Shown one piece after another: positions 57,369 through 64,000 of a stretch of DNA of 64,000 nt; positions within the stretch are counted from its first letter, which is position 1; every line of letters starts with the position of its first letter. The notes under the pieces are model-generated. The model did not search any database. It had not been told where the DNA came from and worked only from the letters and a program-made list of their open reading frames with translations. The position numbers and the translations under genes were made by a program. This DNA comes from Ceratorhiza oryzae-sativae (lineage: Eukaryota; Basidiomycota; Agaricomycetes; Cantharellales; Ceratobasidiaceae): positions 806,001-870,000 of the forward strand of contig JARWMV010000244.1 in assembly GCA_030998015.1 (NCBI GenBank), written 5' to 3'.

Positions 57369-58640
57369 TTGAATTTTACTGAGTCACTGAATGGGCTTCA
57401 AAGTTGCCGTTTCCGCGTTCCTGAATTGGCTGAACACGAAATTAGCTCGAGCATGTTACTGATGATTTTCTCGAACACTTCCAGTACCTTGTGCGAGTCG
57501 ATCAGTTCACTTTGCGCCACTACAATGGGCCCCAGATTCACAGAGAGCGAGTTTCTACAGCGTGTTGATCGTACGAAACTGACAGAAGTCATTGCAACCA
57601 GAATGCACAACCGGTCAAAAAAGGTCCGCCCCAATCAACTCCCTTCCATATGAACTCCCGGGCCAAATGATCTTAGAATCGAAGCCTCGTTCGGACAACC
57701 CAGATGAAGAAAGCACAATACCTCGCCATCTCTGTGCTATATCCTTTGTGTGTATGAGATGGCAAAGAGTTGGCATAACTACTCAAACCCTGTGGTCTCA
57801 TGTTACCGTTGGCCACCGCAGAGGCTTCAGAAACCATGAAAGGCTTCTCGAACAAGCTATCGCGTGGTTGAGACAGGCCTTGGGTGCTCCTCTCCATGTT
57901 CATGTTTATGACATACTACAAGACACTGACTGGGCAGACGAATCTATAACAGTGCTGAAACTGATATGTACGATGCAACCCTATGTATCTTGTGTCCCGG
58001 CCTGGAAGCCCAGCTTCATTCACTGAAAAATATACAGAGCCATTGTAGGGTTATATGCCATCTGCGGATTACCTATGGTATCGATAGCGCTGGTCCAGCG
58101 GGGCCAGATTCCGATGCTGGCGCCTTGCGGTTTCATGTGGCCAACCTCTGCCCTAAGAGGTCTGAATTACCTCGAATTGGCCGCTGGTGCAAAGGTGCTA
58201 GCTCCAACCTTTAGCGAACTCGTCGCAATCCCGTCTGGCGCACCAGGCTAGCGGGTTTTGTGGCACTTTCAGACTCTGATTCGGAACCCCGAAGAGACCA
58301 TTGAGGGATAGCCCACGATAGAGCTACCACATCTTAGCACGCTGTATTGGTGATATTCCGCTGAGAGAAGCCCATCGTGGGAAACGTATTTATCCATGTT
58401 GCTCTCTATCATGAAGCTGGGTCTCGAGGCTCTCGACGTGAAGCTCTGCTTTTCTCTCTTGTGCTGCCCCGTGGAAACCCTCGTTCAGGACGTCTCGAAC
58501 TCAGCAAGGTGGGCAATAACAATATCTCTCAACTTGCCCAAAGTTTGGACTATTGCTCTCGATTAGAAGTACTGAAGTTTGGGTTCAAGTGTACGGATGT
58601 TTCGTGTGGTGCCACAGCAGGGCTACTCGCCTGCTAGTTG
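57369..58640 (+). pseudogene. Damaged F-box gene
   Basis: The centre reads SAPINSLPYELPGQMI, then ISFVCMRWQRVGITTQTLWSHV, the F-box and the VC..W..V...LW segment of the Agaricomycete F-box family, followed by QALGAPLHVHVYDI. The upstream helical part (FLQRVDRTKLTEVIATRM) is in another frame, separated by a run of six A (57617-57622). A further shift near 58005 and stops after 58250 break the rest. I cannot find an in-frame start for the whole. It may be a decayed member of a large family, or partly the victim of consensus indels; the several in-frame stops in the 3' part favour real decay. Confidence 0.6.
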
Positions 58641-59959
58641 GAGAGCAAACGTGCGATGCCAGAACCCGAACAGGCTGCAAGTAGCTCTTGTCCGTCTTGA
58701 TGTCGATGCATAGTATAGCCTGAAAAGTATTGCAAAAAGCCGCAATCTATTCGATTTGGCGCTCATATATTCTCAAATACACCTACACCCTATAGAGAAA
58801 TTCGACCAAGGGTGGTTTGTTGAGTCGTTCTCTCAATGAGTCCAACGGGTGTCGGTGACTGAGCCGATGTATTTGTAACCTTCGATGGAGGATCAACCTT
58901 TGAACAGTAAGTGTAATCTATGCGGTTTGTGTATGCGATAAAAACACCATGATCAAGGATCTGGAGGGGGTTGAGATAACACCACCCATGGTTGCTACCC
59001 CCAGATTTACCTGTATTCTTAGCTCGAATTTGATAAATACATCACGCATTTGTATGGAGGCAAAGGCATTGGTGAAAAATGTAGATAAGTAGAATTGGCG
59101 GAGTAAGCCGATCGTGGAAAGGAAGCGAGGTGTGCGGAATAATCGCCTACATGATTCAATGGTTCCAAGAAGGCCCAACGGCGTCCGGGATAAAACGCGA
59201 CAAGGATATGACGCTGTTTGTTTAACCGTAACGCATCGTTGGTTACATATTGCGAGCGCGGAATCGCCAGTTCCAGTTGTGCAGAATGCCAGCTGGTTTT
59301 AGGTTAGTTTGCTTGACGTTTGGGAGCACCGAGTCAGACAGGTCCATATCCTGAAACTGCCGTCATACTTGATGATATACTCTAACACATTCAATCGGGT
59401 TCAAGGTGCCGCGTGGTGCCTTTGACATGCGGGTGTAACAGCCGGGGTGACACGGGATGACGCGCACAGGTTGAAAAACTGGCGGGTTGGCGCAGGTCCA
59501 CCGAATCGGTTCAACCCGGCGTCGGACTGCAGGTTGGTTCGTGTTGCAGCCCTGGTCGAGGCAGCGGCGCTCATTGTCCAAATGGGGCGAGTATGTATGT
59601 TTGCAGTGTGCCATGCTCTATTTGGCAAGATTTGCTGGTAACCACGTGGTGGTGAAATCAGTTGGCCAGTTGGCTGGGAGCTAGCAACGAAAGTTGGCGC
59701 GGAGATTTATGCACCCCGTCGACTCTGGGAGTCTACAAAAGTTGCGCTTTCTCTCGTAGCGCACTCGCATTTTTTCCCTGGAATTGTTTGTTTATTCGGG
59801 CGTAGGCTTGGCAGCCGATCAGGGCCTCGTGTTGAGGGCGCCTGGTGGATTGAATCGATTCGAACGAGATTCGTCCGCTCGACCACCACTTACGACCCCA
59901 ACGACCGCACTCAGCTCTCGGGCTCGTGCATCCTGCGCCTGGTGCCAGACACAACGAAC
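58641..59959. other. Intergenic, CHS7 promoter side
   Basis: About 1.3 kb with no recognised gene. Open frames up to 86 codons on the minus strand have no recognisable content. The last few hundred bases must carry the CHS7 promoter. Confidence 0.5.
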
Positions 59960-61616
59960 ATGAGTCTCCCGCCGTTTGGTGCGTTCCGGCCATTGTGCCG
60001 CAGCGTCCCCTCGTACCCCATCTGCAACCTCTTTACCAGACAGGTGTGTCACATCTGCGCTCTAATAACCCCCCTGGCTCACCCCCCTTTCGCAGCTCTC
60101 CACCGACTTTCCCGATGTCCTCCAGAGCTACGGATTCAACCAACGAGTCTCGGGTGTTGGTGTCAACCCCCAGTGCGCGATTCCCCAGGCCACGGCTGGT
60201 GCTGGCGCTGGCCAGAATGGCGGGGGAGGCAGCGGTCTCGGGAACATCGCCAACATCATCGCCTGTGGCCTCAGCATCTTTGTCACCATCTTCCTTATTG
60301 CCAGATGTTCACGACGAAAGGCTGCGGTTGGTGAGTTCACGTTTTTACCGCTATGATTAATCCCTTCCCCCCTCCCTCGATTCGACCCATCCAATGCCGA
60401 GTTTGAGCTCGATGCGCTGGCATCTGGATGTTGATGTTGGCTATCTTGTCATCGGAAGCGAACGCTAACGTAATGTTGCCTCAGGTCGAGTCGAGCTCCG
60501 TGCATTCCTCATCCTCTATCTCTTCACGCTCCCCTTCCAATTGCTTGACACCGGCGCTCTCCTCAAGCAGGCAACTGTCGAGCTATCGGTTCTCACTGCA
60601 ATCCATATGGTGAGTCTTCAACTTCATGTCAGCAACACGCTACATGCAGCCCACGTTGCGTCCCGTCCGCCTATTCCGCTCATATATTGCTGTGTGCCAA
60701 TTCTATCGATCCAGGCTAGCGCCTTGTTATTTCATGCCACTAACTCTATCGCGCTTCCCAGGGCTTGATTGCTACGCTATTCTGGATGCTTCTCGCAAAT
60801 GCCATTGTCGCTACACAAGTGGTTGAAGATGGCACAATGTCCAGCCTGGTGGTACGTACATTTTTCAACATGCCCACTCGATTTGAGATTTTGGCCTGGC
60901 TGCTTCCGTGATGTTCATTGATGCGTCCCGCGTGGTCTTGCCAATCTTCCTTCGCGACTCGTATTGCGTAATTTCCCCCAACTAATTTGATTTGTTTTCA
61001 CAGCCATTCTATGCATTTTCTTTGTTCTTCTTTGCTGGCACAACGTATTCCTCCCTCGATACTGCCTTTACCTTTACTGGAGCGTTTAGGTTGGGTAGCG
61101 GCGGAGCCTCAGGAGAACCTGTCCAAAACCTGACGAATATTCCGTTGTTTGTGTTGACAAGCGTATGGCCAGCTGCGTGAGTTGGATTCCTTTTGCCTGT
61201 CAGTATCGGCGCGCCTAACGGACGTATGTGATAGCGCAACGTTCTTGTACTTTGTGATCATGGCGTACGTTGTCGTTGGAGTTTTGCGCGAATTCAAACC
61301 CTTTTGTGAGTTTGACTCGGTCATGGTATGAACCGTACGACTGATTGGAAAATGCGTATAGTTTACTATATGGGTGCTGCGCTGCTCTTCGTGCTCTCCC
61401 AACTTGCGTATTTCCTCTTGTCCAAGATCATCTGCCGGAGGACGAGCGCCAAGATAGATGGATCATTTGTTGCCACCATTCTCGAGGTACGTCCTAGGTC
61501 CAATTGCTTCCGGTCCAGCACTAACGTCGTGGCCCGTTGTCTAGACCGCAGCAGTAAGCGTACTCTACTTGGCCTGGCGCAGTATAACAGAAGAGTCTTG
61601 GGACGAGCCGTGGTAG
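59960..61616 (+). CDS. CHS7: Chitin synthase export chaperone Chs7
   Basis: An ER membrane protein needed for exit of class IV chitin synthase (Chs3 type) from the ER. The N-terminus MSLPPFGAFRPLCRSVPSYP matches the family's extracellular FGxF..LC..V start. A Gly-rich linker precedes TM1 (IANIIACGLSIFVTIFLIAR), then VELRAFLILYLFTLPFQLLDTG, MGLIATLFWMLLANAIVAT, VPFYAFSLFFFAGTTY, IPLFVLTSVWPAAATFLYFVI, AALLFVLSQLAYFLLS and a final segment before AWRSITEESWDEPW. QVVEDGT is the conserved loop. About eight exons join cleanly and the stop is TAG 61614-61616. A 14-T run (61803-61816) lies downstream. It links this locus to cell-wall chitin; nothing nearby is obviously related. Confidence 0.93.
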
Positions 61617-63280
61617 TGAAATCTATGCTATTGAAGAGGCAATGCGGACTCGGACAAAGACACTTTTTTACATATACAATATCTTTGCTCTTGCCTTGAT
61701 CTTTTGTGCTTGGTCACTTGTTTCTCGTTCTTCATTTGTGTGCGTTTTCGCCGTACATGTTGCTTTTTCTTTTCCCCCATCTCTCTTCGATGATACTATT
61801 GCTTTTTTTTTTTTTTAGTCTTGTGGTCATGTATGTACGCGTTTGTTGAATCATATATTTAGTAGATCCTTCTTTTGTTGGACGTTTGAAAATTTCAGCG
61901 GAGCCGCAACGGAATAGACGCCGGTATCGGAGAGATGCGTATAGGCGCTCCCGTATCGACCTCAGTTTGATCAAGACATGCCAAAGTGGGGCAAGTACGA
62001 CGACCTCAGCCGCAAGATCCTGTGTACCTTTGAATTAATTCACGATACGTTACCATGACTGTTTCCCTGCCTCCCCTGTGGCATGCGCTGTCTGCTCCTC
62101 CGAGTGCCTTGAACCGTGTTCACGTGCCTCATTAAAAATGTACTAAAAACAGGCCATCCCATTTTGGTCTTATCGTTAAACTGCTCTCACCCGTCCAGAT
62201 CAACGTTCCACCAAAGAGCCATGTATATGCTGCAATCGTCCATGTAGGATCCTCAACAACTTGCACGAGCGCCTGAAGAGGTGAGTATCAGCGACGTCTC
62301 TGTCCAAGGCTAAAGTTTCGTAGCGAGTCCGTATCAACGTCTCTGGGTCCACGAGCCACACGTCCCGACCTTTGCATCAAGAACGTTGCTTTGCATTTTC
62401 CTATTCCTGGCTTGGGCCTAAGCTTCCCATTCTCGTTCTCACCCGATGGACACTCGTCACCTGGCTCAGCGCAATAGTCGATCGGTCGGCCGGCAGCTTG
62501 AATATCGTGTGTTCCTCGCTGCGCCATATATCCTCAACGGAGAGCAAACATTTTGCCATACTGGCTTTTGCTAGAAAGATCGGTACCTCAAAAGGACGAG
62601 GAGCAGGGGGGGCAGTAGATCGGGTGTGTTCCATGCCCATATCGAACGAATAGTTACTTTTCTGTTTTCTACAATCAAACCGCTGATTTTTGTTCACCCA
62701 CTCTTCATCCTGTGTCCACCATGTACCATCGTTTTGTAGTGGACTACGCCTCGCACGCGTTTTGCAATCTGGATTCTTTCCGTCTACCCTGTCCATATTC
62801 GCTCGTGTATGTAAACTCTGCCATTTGCCTAATCCATTCCGTTATCCCTATATCCTGCTCCTGTCGCCCCGGCTCTCGAGAGTCGTTGGTCGTTCGAGAC
62901 TTGTGATTGAATTAGGGTTTTGCGGGGTAAGCGGGTGCTTCTGCCGTGGGGCTGATCGTCGGGGGGGAGGGATTTAAGCCCAAGGTAAGATCCTCATCCG
63001 GCTCAATGTGCGAGTCTTGCCGACGCTGGGGCTAATCTAGACGGAGATAAATAAAGAGAATAAATGGACTCCTCAGAGTTCTACACACCACCCGTAATAC
63101 GGTTGAACGAATGATAAGGGGTGGGGTTTCGTCCGACTAGGAGGTTCAACTCCTATTCCGCTCAACTGGGGCGGGCCTACGGCATCCCCGGCGAAGGATA
63201 TGACTATATAATCTGGTGCTCGAATGGATGAAAAGTCGCCCCTGCGCCATTACCCCCCATCACTATTCGATCCAATCGAT
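61617..63280. other. Intergenic, no gene recognised
   Basis: About 1.6 kb after CHS7. Contains a run of 14 T (61803-61816), probably in the CHS7 3' region. Frames of 93-131 codons near 62372-62977 have no motif or consistent splicing. Confidence 0.5.
63205..63211 (+). promoter_or_regulatory. TATA box of the last gene
   Basis: TATATAA lies only 13 bp before the first in-frame ATG (63224) but 70 bp before the next one (63281), a normal distance. It therefore favours 63281 as the start of the last gene. Confidence 0.4.
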
Positions 63281-64000
63281 ATGCGTCTCCCCAAGAATCT
63301 CATTGCCGCATACGATACCTTGAGCGCACTTCGGCTGCTGCTCGGGATCGTAGCGCCAACCGACATCTCCCTTCCGAGTCTACAGGCGATGTGAGTATCT
63401 CCAGCAATATATTTGAGATAGGAAGGGCTAACGTTTGTACCCCAGCACGAGAGGTATATCTCTCGCGACTGTCGATTCCACCTGGAACTCGACATCCCTG
63501 TATTCCTTCATTCCCTCCGACCCACCCACTCTGCCCTCCCCCTCGACCGTCAAGTCTGCGATCAAACAGCTGTCGAGGAGTGCCGAACAGGCTGGAAAGT
63601 GGGTGGATAATAAACAGAAAACTCTGGTGCACGATTTGTGCTACAAGAGACCTGGTGAGTGTGCCGTTGAGTCGATCGTTGGGAGCTGGGGCTAAGGATA
63701 TCTACTATCCAGCCTTGATACACTCACCCCGGGCATTGGTGGTGTATCATAGGCTCTTCCAACTCCGACTGCAGTTTTGCCCCGGCCAACCGCAGTTCCT
63801 CGACTCGATCCCCCGTCCGCCGTGGAGGTCCCGACCCCGACGATTCCCTCCCGCCCTTGCCATTCCCCCTCCTCCAGCGACCCGTGTGCTCCACATACCG
63901 ACCCGAACCCAGCTCACGTCGATGGAGGGCCCTCTACCCCCGCAGCCCGCCCACCCCTACCTCCGTAGACCCCCGCCCACCTCGAATGAACAACCGGAGC
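63281..64000 (+). CDS. Hypothetical protein with Pro/Ser-rich C-terminus, partial
   Basis: Exon 1 encodes MRLPKNLIAAYDTLSALRLL and ends at a GTGAGT donor. Exon 2 reads TRGISLATVDSTWNSTSLYS, then a helical part (SAIKQLSRSAEQAGKWVDNK) and ends at GTGAGT. Exon 3 continues as a Ser/Pro/Arg-rich stretch (SSSTRSPVRRGGPDPDDSL) open to the window edge. The start is set at 63281 because of the TATA box; 63224 would add 19 residues. I do not recognise the family. The 3' end lies outside the window. Confidence 0.55.

Noticed and set aside
1..64000. CRISPR arrays, insertion sequences, LTR or terminal inverted repeats
   Set aside because: No regularly spaced repeats, transposase, integrase or reverse transcriptase motifs were seen; the intron-dense sequence is eukaryotic nuclear DNA.

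Overview
This window looks like nuclear DNA of a filamentous basidiomycete, probably an Agaricomycete of the Rhizoctonia/Ceratobasidium kind; that placement is inferred from gene content and not from a search. Coding sequence is cut every 30-300 bases by short introns (about 45-65 nt, nearly all GT-AG, at least three GC-AG). The repertoire is typical of such fungi: tandem cytochrome P450s, F-box genes, an AA9 lytic polysaccharide monooxygenase, a macrophage-activating-glycoprotein-like secreted protein, a hybrid histidine kinase and the chitin-synthase chaperone CHS7. Gene models were spliced by eye, so exon borders are predictions.

Layout. 1-8.1 kb: three tandem same-strand P450 copies, the first cut by the window edge. 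8.9-12.2 kb: a P1B heavy-metal ATPase with a very Cys- and His-rich N-terminus. 14.0-23.3 kb: a redox block with a Ppo-type fatty-acid dioxygenase/P450 fusion, a divergent heme-thiolate peroxidase, a short-chain dehydrogenase and a small unknown gene. 23.7-25.2 kb: an F-box gene, followed by about 4.3 kb without a convincing gene. 29.6-31.8 kb: an M20 carboxypeptidase, divergent from a 7.2 kb dual hybrid histidine kinase (32.2-39.4 kb). 40.0-41.3 kb: the secreted glycoprotein. 41.8-45.3 kb: a zinc-finger MOV10/SDE3-like RNA helicase, then tRNA-Lys(UUU) with an intron. 46.5-48.0 kb: a seven-helix receptor. 48.6-49.3 kb: AA9. 49.7-51.3 kb: a TatD nuclease, divergent from a coiled-coil protein (51.5-54.9 kb). 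55.7-56.7 kb: a GNAT acetyltransferase. 57.4-58.6 kb: a damaged F-box gene. 60.0-61.6 kb: CHS7. 63.3 kb to the edge: a Pro-rich protein, partial.

How the genes may work together. The dioxygenase makes fatty-acid hydroperoxides, the heme-thiolate peroxidase family uses peroxides to oxygenate substrates, and the dehydrogenase interconverts alcohols and ketones, so the 14-22.5 kb block could be a small oxylipin pathway. This is inference from adjacency.

A caution for all users: at least eight otherwise well-conserved genes contain apparent single-base frameshifts, several of them in homopolymer runs (for example 49831-49836, 57617-57622, 43009-43011, 19168-19170). The P450s, ATPase, kinase, CHS7, receptor and AA9 read cleanly. 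The simplest explanation for many of the breaks is consensus indel error; some, mainly in F-box genes, may be real decay. I found no CRISPR array, transposon or obvious prokaryote-like island, and no clear wholly novel system.
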